NCBI GenBank assembly: GCA_027311025.1
Contig: DAICZS010000013.1
Coordinates: forward strand, 1-44,346
Source of the DNA: Ferrovaceae bacterium
GTDB taxonomy: Bacteria > Pseudomonadota > Gammaproteobacteria > Burkholderiales > Ferrovaceae
Direction: 5' to 3'
DNA: 44,346 nt
The notes below the pieces were generated by a model that was not told the origin of the DNA, made no database searches, and saw nothing but the letters and a program-made list of their open reading frames with translations. Each line of letters begins with the position of its first letter. Position 1 is the first letter of the stretch. The position numbers and the translations under genes are program-made. Shown here one piece after another: positions 34,871-41,925 of the stretch.

Positions 34871-36025
34871 ATGACCGCTTCTTCCCCTACCCCTGTACGA
34901 CTTCTCCGTTTCGCCTTGCGCGCCAGCGTTATGCTGGCGCTGCTGCACCTCTACATCGGCTGGAGTCTGCTACCTGCCTGGCATTTGAGCGCCCAGGGGT
35001 GGACAGTGGGCATCCTGTTACTGGCGGCGTCCGCCCTGTTCGTACCCTTGGGCCTGTTTGCGCGTTTTCTTTTTTCCGAGCAAGCCCTGGTAGACCGGCT
35101 CACCCTGGCCGGTGCGCTGCTCATGGGGCTGTTCTCCACCCTCTTCGTCCTCACCCTGCTGCGCGATCTGCTGCGCTGGTCCCTAACGCCAGCCCTCGTG
35201 TCCGACACGGCCATGGCCGTACCCCTGCTGGCGCTGCTCATTACCTTCATTGGCTACGTCAATGTGCGACGCCTACCGCGCGTGGTGACTGTGGACATTC
35301 CCCTGCCCAACCTGCCCCCGCAACTGGCAGGCTTCACCCTGGTACAAATCAGCGACATCCATGTGGGGCCCACCCTCAAGCGCGCCTATGTGGAAGGTAT
35401 CGTCCAGCGGGTCAATCTCTTGAATGCCGATGTGGTGGTGATTACGGGGGATGTTGTGGATGGCAGCGTGGTACAGCTCACTGCAGATACCGCCCCCCTC
35501 GCCGGGCTGAGTGCCCGCCAGGGCTGCTTTATCGTGACGGGCAACCACGAGTACTACTCGGGGGCTGCGGCCTGGGTGGCAGAATTCCGCCGCTTGGGAC
35601 TTACCCCACTCATGAACGCGCATGTGGTGCTCACCCATGCAGGGGCTTCGCTGGTGCTGGCGGGCGTCACCGACTTCAACGCCGAACTCTTCGACGCCAC
35701 CCAGAAAAGCGACCCCGCAGCGGCCTTAGCCGGCAGCCCCGCAGGCATCCCCCGCATCCTGCTGGCCCACCAGCCCCGTTCGGCCGATGCAGCCGAGGCC
35801 GCAGGCTTTGACCTGCAGCTCTCCGGGCACACCCATGGTGGCCAGTTCTGGCCCTGGAATCATCTGGTGCGCCTGCAGCAACCCTACACGGCAGGCCTGC
35901 ACCGCCACGGCCGCCTGTGGGTTTACACCAGTCGCGGCACCGGCTATTGGGGCCCGCCCAAGCGTTTTGGTGCTCCTGCCGAGATTACCCGCATCCGCCT
36001 GCAACCGACGAGGACAACCAAGTGA
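34871..36025 (+). CDS. Membrane-anchored metallophosphoesterase (YaeI-like)
   Basis: 384 residues from MTASSPTPVRLLRF; GTG at 34835 is an alternative. Four hydrophobic segments in the first 150 residues, then a calcineurin-like domain: QISDIHVGP, ITGDVVDG, VTGNHEYYSG, LLAHQPRSA, LSGHTHGGQFWPW and YTSRGTGYWGPP. All five metal-site blocks are present. Such enzymes cleave phosphodiesters, for example of lipid intermediates. Its stop overlaps the GTG start of the DUF2844 gene. Confidence 0.92.
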   Translation: MTASSPTPVRLLRFALRASVMLALLHLYIGWSLLPAWHLSAQGWTVGILLLAASALFVPLGLFARFLFSEQALVDRLTLAGALLMGLFSTLFVLTLLRDLLRWSLTPALVSDTAMAVPLLALLITFIGYVNVRRLPRVVTVDIPLPNLPPQLAGFTLVQISDIHVGPTLKRAYVEGIVQRVNLLNADVVVITGDVVDGSVVQLTADTAPLAGLSARQGCFIVTGNHEYYSGAAAWVAEFRRLGLTPLMNAHVVLTHAGASLVLAGVTDFNAELFDATQKSDPAAALAGSPAGIPRILLAHQPRSADAAEAAGFDLQLSGHTHGGQFWPWNHLVRLQQPYTAGLHRHGRLWVYTSRGTGYWGPPKRFGAPAEITRIRLQPTRTTK

Positions 36026-36492
36026 AAACATCGTGGTTTTGGGGACAATGGGGACAGACCCCAATTTGGGGCCTGTCCCCATTGTTGTTGCTGGTCACCC
36101 TCGCCCATGCCGAGCTGGGGGGGCGGGCCGATTCCATCGAGGCCGACCGGTTGGCTATGAAGGCCACGCTGCGTCAGGTGCACGCCGCCCAGTACACCAT
36201 TCATGAGATCACCACCCCGGCCGGGGTGCAGGTGCGTGAGTATCTCGCTCCCAACGGTGTGGTCTTTGCGGTGGCCTGGAATGGCCCGCGCATCCCCGAT
36301 CTCAGGCAGTTGCTGGGGTCGTATTTTGGCACTTTCAAGACAGCTGCAAGTGCACTCCATGGCCGCGGCCCCCTTCACGTCGAGCGCCCGGAACTCGTGG
36401 TGCATTCTGGTGGACACATGCGCGCCTTTGTGGGGCAGGCCTACGCGCCCCTGCTGTTGCCACCCGGCGTGTCCGTGGCCGATCTGCGGTAG
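36022..36492 (+). CDS. DUF2844 exported protein with a palindrome in its signal peptide
   Basis: 156 residues starting at GTG (MKTSWFWGQW) in a GTGA overlap with the preceding gene. The mature protein from AELGG fits DUF2844: IHEITTPAGVQVREYLAPNG, VVFAVAWNGPRIPDLRQLLG, YFGTFKTAA, LVVHSGGHMRAFVG, AYAPLLLPPGVSVADLR. The signal peptide is abnormal: between MKTSW and LLLVTLAHA it contains FWGQWGQTPIWGLSP, encoded by the REP-like palindrome at 36045-36085 without a frame break. It may still work as a long signal. DUF2844 and DUF3443 genes are commonly neighbours. Confidence 0.85.
   Translation: MKTSWFWGQWGQTPIWGLSPLLLLVTLAHAELGGRADSIEADRLAMKATLRQVHAAQYTIHEITTPAGVQVREYLAPNGVVFAVAWNGPRIPDLRQLLGSYFGTFKTAASALHGRGPLHVERPELVVHSGGHMRAFVGQAYAPLLLPPGVSVADLR
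36045..36085. repeat. REP-like palindrome inside a coding region
   Basis: Arms ACAATGGGGACAGACCCC and GGGGCCTGTCCCCATTGT around AATTT, with a single mismatch. Same core as the hairpin at 22636-22675 and the short copy at 26448-26467. Confidence 0.8.
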
Positions 36493-36504
36493 GGAGGGCG
36501 CACG

Positions 36505-37977
36505 ATGCTGACCCGGATGGGCCTTGTGATTGCCTGCCTGCTAGCCGCCTGGAGTGCTGAAGCCGGCGACACCTACAATGCCACCACAGGCCTGATCAAC
36601 ATTCCTGCCGTGGTAGTAGGCAGCACCGTGTATACCGATGTGGCAGTCTCGCTAGCACAGGTTCTGGCCGTAGACCAGGGCCTGCCCTACGGCACCTGCG
36701 ACAGCTATGATCTCACAACCAATCAACTCACCATTCCCGCAGTGCAGGTGGGTACCGTGAGCTACAGCAACGTGCTCGTCACCGTCAACCTGCAAGGCCT
36801 CAAGGTGGGCGGCAGCCTTCCGGCAGCAAACTCCATCTGCCAGACCCCGGTGCGCAACCAGCTGCCCCTGACGGTGGATGCAGGGCCAGCCGCCGTAATC
36901 TCTGCGGGCAGCGCAGAAGTGAACATCCCTTATGTAAGTGTCACCGTCTGCCAACCGGGCACCACCATCTGCCAGCCCATCGATCATGTACTGGTGGACA
37001 CGGGTTCCACGGGACTGCGCATCATTGCCTCAGTATTGGAACCGGCATTGACGGGCTTGCCGCCAGTGACGGATGGCAGCGGCAATGGACTGGCGGAATG
37101 CGTGGTCTTTGCCAGCAATGTCAGCTGGGGTGCGGTGCGCACCGCCGACGTGCAACTGGGGGGTGAGACCGCCCGCGCAATTCCCATCCAGGTGATCGGA
37201 GATGGCGCCTTTCCCCCGCCGCCCGCAAGCTGCGCCAATCAGGGTCCAGTGCAGGACACCGTGGTGGCCTTCGGCGCCAACGGCGTGCTGGGGGTCAGCA
37301 CCTTCGTGCAAGATTGCGGCGATGGCTGCACCAATGCTGCCACCAGTCTTTACTACACCTGCCCGCCTGCGGGCTGCCAGCCCGTAGGGGTGCCCCTCAC
37401 CCAGCAGCTGCCCAATCCGGTGTCGCAACTCAACGAGGACAACAACGGCGTAGTGCTGGCCCTGCCGGCCATTCCCCTCTCGGGCGCCGTCAGTGCCAAC
37501 GGTACCCTAACGCTGGGCATCGGCACGCAAAGCAACAACAGCCTGGGCAACAACACCACGATCTATGATCTGGATATGAATCAGGGAAACTTTACGACGG
37601 TGTACAACGGGCAGATTTTTTCTGATGCCGCGTTCCTCGACAGTGGTTCCAACGGCCTGTACTTTGCTGACAACCGCATTGCTGCCTGCAGCAACACGGG
37701 ACCCGCCGCGGGCTTTTACTGCCCGAGTAGCACACTGCTGCTATCAGCCACCAACCAGGGGTACAGCAACGGCAGCATCGGCTCCATCAACTTTGCGGTA
37801 GCCAACGCCGAAGCGCTCTTCAGTCTTACCAATGATGCCGCATTCAGCACCTTGGCAGGCACACCAATTCCCGGTATGTTCGACTGGGGCCTGCCATTCT
37901 TTTTTGGCCGCCAGGTGTTCACCGCCTTCGAGCGTAGCCCCACCCCCTGGGGCTATGGGCCTTATGTGGCTTATTAG
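36505..37977 (+). CDS. DUF3443 exported protein, pepsin-like motifs
   Basis: 490 residues; GGGAGG 7 bases before the ATG. Signal peptide ends SAEAGDTY. Two copies of the IP-VG-NV beta module (GLINIPAVVVGSTVYTDVA, NQLTIPAVQVGTVSYSNVLV) precede the DUF3443 domain (about 140-490). This has two Asp motifs like the two lobes of pepsin: VLVDTGSTGLRI (D165) and AFLDSGSNGLYF (D379), plus LGGETARAIPIQVIGD and PGMFDWGLPFFFGRQVFTAFE. Nine or more cysteines suggest disulfides. An extracytoplasmic aspartic-protease fold is my inference. Starts 12 bases after DUF2844. Confidence 0.85.
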   Translation: MLTRMGLVIACLLAAWSAEAGDTYNATTGLINIPAVVVGSTVYTDVAVSLAQVLAVDQGLPYGTCDSYDLTTNQLTIPAVQVGTVSYSNVLVTVNLQGLKVGGSLPAANSICQTPVRNQLPLTVDAGPAAVISAGSAEVNIPYVSVTVCQPGTTICQPIDHVLVDTGSTGLRIIASVLEPALTGLPPVTDGSGNGLAECVVFASNVSWGAVRTADVQLGGETARAIPIQVIGDGAFPPPPASCANQGPVQDTVVAFGANGVLGVSTFVQDCGDGCTNAATSLYYTCPPAGCQPVGVPLTQQLPNPVSQLNEDNNGVVLALPAIPLSGAVSANGTLTLGIGTQSNNSLGNNTTIYDLDMNQGNFTTVYNGQIFSDAAFLDSGSNGLYFADNRIAACSNTGPAAGFYCPSSTLLLSATNQGYSNGSIGSINFAVANAEALFSLTNDAAFSTLAGTPIPGMFDWGLPFFFGRQVFTAFERSPTPWGYGPYVAY

Positions 37978-38011
37978 GCAAACGCTCGTGCGTGATGCGT
38001 TCAGGCAGGCT

Positions 38012-38395
38012 TCAGGCCAGCATCAGTTGCCAGGCGTCTGACGCACTGGGCAGCGCGCCTGACGGTACGGCCTCATACAGGGTCTCTCGAAGAAACTGGT
38101 CCGGATGGCGGGTAATGGCGTCCAGAAAGGGGGCGATAGTGCGATGCTCGCCGCGACATAAACCGGGAACGGCCTCCATGAAATAACCCCACTCACTCGC
38201 GGGAGCTTGGGTGAACTGCACCGCCAGGGCGCGCGTGGCGCGGGCTTCCCGGCTGTGAAGAAACCCGATGTTGAGCGTGGTGACCTGATACCCTTCTCCA
38301 CCCTCACCAGCTTCAATATCCACACAAAGACCCTGAGCCAGCACGGTACTGATGGCCTCGTGCAGTTGCTGGGTCATCACCAATCGGTTTGCCAT
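38012..38395 (-). CDS. Hypothetical protein
   Basis: 127 residues from MANRLVMTQQLHEA, with GGGGGGAG just upstream; GTG at 38401 is an alternative. No signal peptide or membrane segment. A mixed alpha/beta composition with GYQVTTLNIGFLHSREAR and EWGYFMEAVPGLCRGEH; no family recognised. Lies between the DUF3443 gene (convergent) and the broken higA. Confidence 0.65.
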   Translation of the reverse strand: MANRLVMTQQLHEAISTVLAQGLCVDIEAGEGGEGYQVTTLNIGFLHSREARATRALAVQFTQAPASEWGYFMEAVPGLCRGEHRTIAPFLDAITRHPDQFLRETLYEAVPSGALPSASDAWQLMLA

Positions 38396-38600
38396 AATCA
38401 CTCCCCCCTTGAAGGGATTATCGGATGCTTTGGGAGGAAGTTGAGGTCGCTTGTAGTAACCCTAGGCAGCGTCCAGATGGTCAGGCTGTTTGATCAGGCT
38501 TTCTGCAGGAATACCCAATTGAGAATGCAAATTCCAGATCATGCGAACCGTTAACGGGCGTTTTCGGTTGAGAATTTCATACACGCGATTGGAACGGCCA

Positions 38601-38750
38601 TTGACATCCTCCCCGCCCTGATGGACGGAGATTCCTACTGCGCTCAGGCGGGGCATTGGGCCACGCCTTTGTCGCTTCGGTGGGTTCCTGCTGCTGGCAG
38701 CATTACCGCACTGCTCACTTCACAGGCTAACCGGGCGTGTCCCGCCCTTA
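38601..38750 (-). ncRNA. Candidate omega (right-end) RNA of the TnpB element
   Basis: By analogy with IS200/IS605 elements, the RNA spans the tnpB 3' end and the right end, finishing at TCAA (38604-38601); its guide would be the flanking host sequence TGGCCGTTCCAATCGCGTGT (38600-38581). The upstream limit is arbitrary. Confidence 0.5.
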
Positions 38751-39864
38751 ACACATTGATCGCTCCGACCACATCGGCATTTTTCTCGAAGCCACACGCC
38801 ACGCACACGAACCGGGCCTGAGTCTGCCGGTTGTCTGCCGACACATGCCCGCAACAGGGGCAGGTCCGGCTGGTGTTCTGGGGCGGAACGGCAATCAGGT
38901 GGCCGCCATTCCAGGCCAACTTGTAGTCCAATTGGCGTCGAAACTCGAACCAGCCCTGGTCGAGAATGGCTTTGTTCAAGCCGGATTTGGCCCGAACGTT
39001 TCTTCCCGGCTTCTCGGTGCTGCCAGCCGCTGATTTGGACATGTTCCGTACCTGCAAGTCTTCAATACACACCATCGCGTGGTTTTGGCTGATCGTGGTC
39101 GTGGCTTTGTGCAGATAATCGCGGCGGGCATTACCGATGCGGGAATGAATCTTTTGGACTTTGGCCTTGGACTTCTTCCAATTGTTGCTGAACTTTGTCT
39201 TGCGGCTCATGTCCTGCTGCGCTTTGCGCAGCGCGGATTCATGACGCTTGAAACTGTTGAGTGGCGCGTAAAACGTGCCATCTGAAAGCGTGGCGAGCCG
39301 AGCTACCCCCATGTCGATGCCCACTGCATCGCCATGCGGAATGGGCTGTTCGACTTCACGCTCGGTTTGAATGGAAACAAACCACTTGCCATAAGACAAG
39401 CTGACGGTGACGTTCTTCACCGCTCCAAGAACGTCGCGGCTGTTGCGGTAGCGAACCCAGCCCTGCTTGGGCAAGAAGATGCGGTTGTTGGCTTGGTCGA
39501 GTTTGATCTGTTTCGGATCTGGATACCGGAAGCTGTTGCGCTGGCTTTTCTTCTTGAAGCGCGGAAAATCGGCCCGTTTGGCAAAGAAGTTGATGTAGGC
39601 GCGCTCCAGGTCTTTCAGCGCCTGTTGTAGGGGGTGAACGGGCGCATCTGCAAGCCAGTTTGTTTCGGCACTGTTGCGCCAGCCCGTGAGCAGCTTTGCC
39701 ATGGCAACATAGCCAATGAATTTGTTACCCGCTTCGTGGTTTTCTTTTTGCAACGCCAACGCCTTGTTGAACACAAACCGACAAGCCCCCGCAAAGCGGC
39801 GCAGCTTGTGCTGCTGTTCGCCATTGGGCTGTAGCTCGAACTTGTAGGCTTGCAAGCGCCTCAC
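38644..39864 (-). CDS. tnpB: TnpB RNA-guided nuclease
   Basis: 406 residues from GTG at 39864 (MRRLQAYKFELQP). RuvC residues D184 (VGIDMGVARLA), E268 (VCIEDLQVRNM) and D364 (KNADVVGAIN) are all present, and the zinc finger has C335, C338, C354, C357 (CPCCGH...CVACGF). An intact, likely active nuclease. The start overlaps the stop of the ribbon-helix-helix gene (GTGA), implying translational coupling. The 3' end plus the right-end hairpin should encode the omega RNA. Confidence 0.96.
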   Translation of the reverse strand: MRRLQAYKFELQPNGEQQHKLRRFAGACRFVFNKALALQKENHEAGNKFIGYVAMAKLLTGWRNSAETNWLADAPVHPLQQALKDLERAYINFFAKRADFPRFKKKSQRNSFRYPDPKQIKLDQANNRIFLPKQGWVRYRNSRDVLGAVKNVTVSLSYGKWFVSIQTEREVEQPIPHGDAVGIDMGVARLATLSDGTFYAPLNSFKRHESALRKAQQDMSRKTKFSNNWKKSKAKVQKIHSRIGNARRDYLHKATTTISQNHAMVCIEDLQVRNMSKSAAGSTEKPGRNVRAKSGLNKAILDQGWFEFRRQLDYKLAWNGGHLIAVPPQNTSRTCPCCGHVSADNRQTQARFVCVACGFEKNADVVGAINVLRAGHARLACEVSSAVMLPAAGTHRSDKGVAQCPA

Positions 39865-40001
39865 TTCAACGATTCTCTTTTGGCGAGATCCCGGATTGCA
39901 ATTTCCAATGCCGAGGCCATGCTAATGCCCTTTGCCTCTGCCAAGAGCCTTAGCAAACGAATCGCCTCTTCAGAAAGGCGGTAACTGACGTGAGTTTTCA
40001 T
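39861..40001 (-). CDS. 46-residue ribbon-helix-helix protein within the TnpB element
   Basis: MKTHVSYRLSEEAIRLLRLL, AEAKGISMASALEIAIRDLA, KRESLK. One beta strand (THVSYRL) and two helices joined by KGIS match the CopG/Arc ribbon-helix-helix fold, which binds DNA as a dimer. Its stop overlaps the tnpB GTG. A promoter with TTGCAA and TACAAT 17 bases apart lies at 40008-40036 with an inverted repeat in the spacer, so it is probably a repressor of its own operon. Confidence 0.75.
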   Translation of the reverse strand: MKTHVSYRLSEEAIRLLRLLAEAKGISMASALEIAIRDLAKRESLK

Positions 40002-40007
40002 GACTGT

Positions 40008-40036
40008 ATTGTATAGCATTACGCCATACATTGCAA
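40008..40036 (-). promoter_or_regulatory. Promoter with spacer operator for the RHH-tnpB operon
   Basis: On the minus strand -35 TTGCAA (40036-40031) and -10 TACAAT (40013-40008) are exactly 17 bases apart. Inverted repeat arms TGTATGGC (40030-40023) and GCTATACA (40017-40010), matching at 7 of 8 positions around 5 bases, fill the spacer and enter the -10. This suits repression by the RHH dimer. The -10 ends 7 bases before the ATG at 40001. Confidence 0.65.
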
Positions 40037-40359
40037 GGTGCTAAACACAAAATGGCCCGGCCATTTACGCTACCCTTCCCCGCCCTGAACGGCGAGGTTT
40101 GTCGCGTAGTTGGATCATCGGTTCTAAATCTTTTGGTGTTAATCCCTGCTGGTCCATTTGAAATTTTATGGCATCAACGGGGATCCGGCATTTCAAGTGG
40201 AAACTTTTTCTTTTCATAAGCCTCGACCAAAGTCACGAGTACATCAAGGCGTTCGCCTTCGGGTGAATTGGTTTTTGCTCCCATGAGGGCTTCGATTTCC
40301 TTCAGAGTCGCTTAATAGTCGGTTTTGGTTTTAATCGGTCTGATGTTCATGAGCTCTCC

Positions 40360-40440
40360 TCAAATCTTTTGCGCATCAATCGCATCATATTGCGCATGCG
40401 TTCCAAAAAATCGAGCGATCAGCCCATCGTAAGGACCGAT
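40360..40440 (-). pseudogene. Fused remnants of vapC and higB
   Basis: Read on the minus strand in one frame: IGPYDGLIA (40440-40414), a PIN-toxin-like motif, followed by RFFGTHAQYDAIDAQKI and a stop (40413-40360), which is the typical C-terminus of HigB toxins next to higA. A deletion seems to have joined the end of a vapBC pair to the end of a higBA pair. The HigB part is convincing; the VapC part rests on nine residues. Confidence 0.6.
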
Positions 40441-40664
40441 GGGCGTTCCTGCATGGCGGGCTGCTCCGTCGCCGCCTGCTGAAAGTCAGTATCGAGAGGC
40501 CCGGCGGCCAGGGCATCGAGCCAGGCCCAATCGGCAGGAATGGGCTCCAGGATGACAGCTGCGCCATGCTGGCGAATGCGGACCTCATTCCCTTCAAAGC
40601 GGAACGCCTTGGGCAGCCGCACCGCCTGCGAGCGGCCAGACCAAAATATGCGCGCGGTTTCCAT
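40419..40664 (-). CDS. vapB: Orphan VapB-type antitoxin
   Basis: 81 residues from [20 protein letters not shown], with GGAGGT upstream. AbrB/SpoVT fold of the VapB subgroup ([21 protein letters not shown]). It ends [10 protein letters not shown] at a stop within the vapC/higB remnant, so the last few residues are probably altered by the deletion and no toxin partner follows. Confidence 0.85.
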   Translation of the reverse strand: METARIFWSGRSQAVRLPKAFRFEGNEVRIRQHGAAVILEPIPADWAWLDALAAGPLDTDFQQAATEQPAMQERPSVLTMG

Positions 40665-40725
40665 CGCTACCTCCAATTGGTATATGGCAAAAGAATATAT
40701 CACTGAACAAGCCGGGCCAAGCACG

Positions 40726-41268
40726 CTAGGGCCTGCCCGCCGGCTCGCCCCGATAGACGATGTCGGTGCGGCGGTTTTCTGCCCAGGCCGCTTCATCATG
40801 TTCCGGATTGCGTGGGTTTTCAGCGCCCAGACTCACGGCCACCACTTGCCCCGCCATCACCCCCTGGGCCGCCAGGAGTTTGCGCACGCCATCGGCCCGG
40901 CGCTGTCCCAACCCCAGGTTATATTCGCGGCTGCCCCGTTCGTCGCAATTGCCCTGCAGCACCACGGTGGCCGTGGGATGGCGCAGCAGGAATTCGCCAT
41001 GGGCCGCCACGACGGGCAGGGCCTCGGCGGGCACCGTGAACTGGTTGAACCCGTAATGGATGCTGCGCACGCCAATGGGCCCTCCAACCCCCCGCTCGGG
41101 ATAGGGCCCCGATTTGCCAGCCTCCGCCATGGCCTCTGCCACATCCCTGGCGGGCAGGGGTTTGGCCATGGCCACGCCATGCGCATCGGCAGGGGCTTCT
41201 GCCGTGGGCGGCACGGCACTGCAGGAGGCGAGCAACAGGCTTGCGATACAGACGAGGTACAGTTTCAT
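40726..41268 (-). CDS. Pal-like peptidoglycan-associated lipoprotein
   Basis: 180 residues from [16 protein letters not shown], preceded by GGGAGACC. The lipobox LLASC predicts lipidation at Cys16. OmpA-like C-terminal domain (about 75-178) with the Pal signature [25 protein letters not shown] and the Arg of ENRRTDIVY for peptidoglycan binding. No tol genes are adjacent, so it may be a second Pal-type protein rather than the Tol-Pal one. Confidence 0.9.
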   Translation of the reverse strand: MKLYLVCIASLLLASCSAVPPTAEAPADAHGVAMAKPLPARDVAEAMAEAGKSGPYPERGVGGPIGVRSIHYGFNQFTVPAEALPVVAAHGEFLLRHPTATVVLQGNCDERGSREYNLGLGQRRADGVRKLLAAQGVMAGQVVAVSLGAENPRNPEHDEAAWAENRRTDIVYRGEPAGRP

Positions 41269-41304
41269 TTGAGGTCTCCCTTCAACAATAGGCATTATGG
41301 CCGT

Positions 41305-41925
41305 TCACTGCGGGTGACCGGCATGTTGGCGCAGCAAGGGCGCCAGTGTGTGCCACACCGTGTCCAGCAACCGCGGCTGGGCTGCCGCTGTGGGATGCAG
41401 GCCATCGGCCTGCATCAATGTGGGGTCGAGGGCCACGCCCTCCAGCAGGAAGGGCACGAGGGGCAGGTGATGCCGCGCCGCAAGCTCAGTGTAGATGCGG
41501 TGAAATTGCGCCGTGTACGATTCGCCGTAATTGGGCGGCAGGTACATGCCGATCAGCACCACCCGCGCGCCGCGCGCCTGGGCTCGGGTGATGATGGTTT
41601 CAAGATTATGGCGCAGGGCCGTGAGAGGCAAACCGCGCAACCCGTCATTGGCCCCCAGCTCGAGCAGCAGCACTGCGGGGTGGCTTTGGTCTAGACTGGC
41701 GTCAAGGCGGGACAGCCCTCCGGCGCTGGTATCGCCGCTGATGCTGGCGTTGACCACCGTGTAGGGCAGCTGCTGCGCGGCTATCCGCTGCGCCATCAGG
41801 CTGACCCAACCCTCTCCCGAGGCCAGACCATAGCCCGCACTGAGGCTGTCACCCAACACCAGTACGGTGGCGGCCTCTATGGAGCAGCTGAAGATCAACA
41901 GGAACGCAAGAAGGAAGCGACGCAT
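41305..41925 (-). CDS. tesA: GDSL esterase/lysophospholipase TesA
   Basis: 206 residues from MRRFLLAFLLIFSCSIEAAT. Signal peptide, then SGNH blocks: VLGDSLSAGYG (nucleophile S27), SISGDTSAGG, ELGANDGLRG and the Asp/His pair in ADGLHPT. Periplasmic acyl-CoA thioesterase/lysophospholipase/protease I. Divergent from ybbA as in E. coli; its ATG shares two bases with the ybbA ATG. Confidence 0.95.
   Translation of the reverse strand: MRRFLLAFLLIFSCSIEAATVLVLGDSLSAGYGLASGEGWVSLMAQRIAAQQLPYTVVNASISGDTSAGGLSRLDASLDQSHPAVLLLELGANDGLRGLPLTALRHNLETIITRAQARGARVVLIGMYLPPNYGESYTAQFHRIYTELAARHHLPLVPFLLEGVALDPTLMQADGLHPTAAAQPRLLDTVWHTLAPLLRQHAGHPQ

Larger units (their letters stand above)
38601..40113 (-). 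mobile_element. Complete 1513-bp IS1341-type (IS200/IS605) TnpB element
   Basis: The left end starts at 40113 right after ATGAT (candidate TAM); the right end finishes GATGTCAA at 38601. Both ends carry related hairpins: CCTCGCC-GTTCA-GGGCGGGG at 40077-40097 and CTCCGTCC-ATCA-GGGCGGGGAG at 38609-38630. A further palindrome with arms AAATGGCC/GGCCATTT lies at 40050-40066. Contains a ribbon-helix-helix gene and tnpB but no tnpA, so mobilisation would need a transposase in trans. The boundaries are fixed by restoring the higA frame. Confidence 0.9.
38462..40350 (-). pseudogene. higA: higA-type antitoxin gene, triply broken and interrupted by TnpB element
   Basis: The N-terminal half lies at 40114-40350 (MNIRPIKTKTDY, then ATLKEIEALMGAK, GERLDVLVTLVEAYEKK, DAIKFQMDQQGLTPKDLEPM) and the C-terminal half at 38462-38600 (GRSNRVYEILNRKRPLTVRM, GIPAESLIKQ). 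Joining 40114 to 38600 restores ...DLEPMIGRSNRVYE in frame. Besides the transposon there is a TAA at codon 13 (40314-40312) and an extra base in the G run 40179-40182. The intact ancestor would have about 124 residues with an HTH_3 fold. The start has GAGGAG upstream. Confidence 0.88.

Noticed and set aside
38621-39834. Several short plus-strand frames opposite tnpB
   Set aside because: No coding signs; TnpB on the minus strand has all family motifs.
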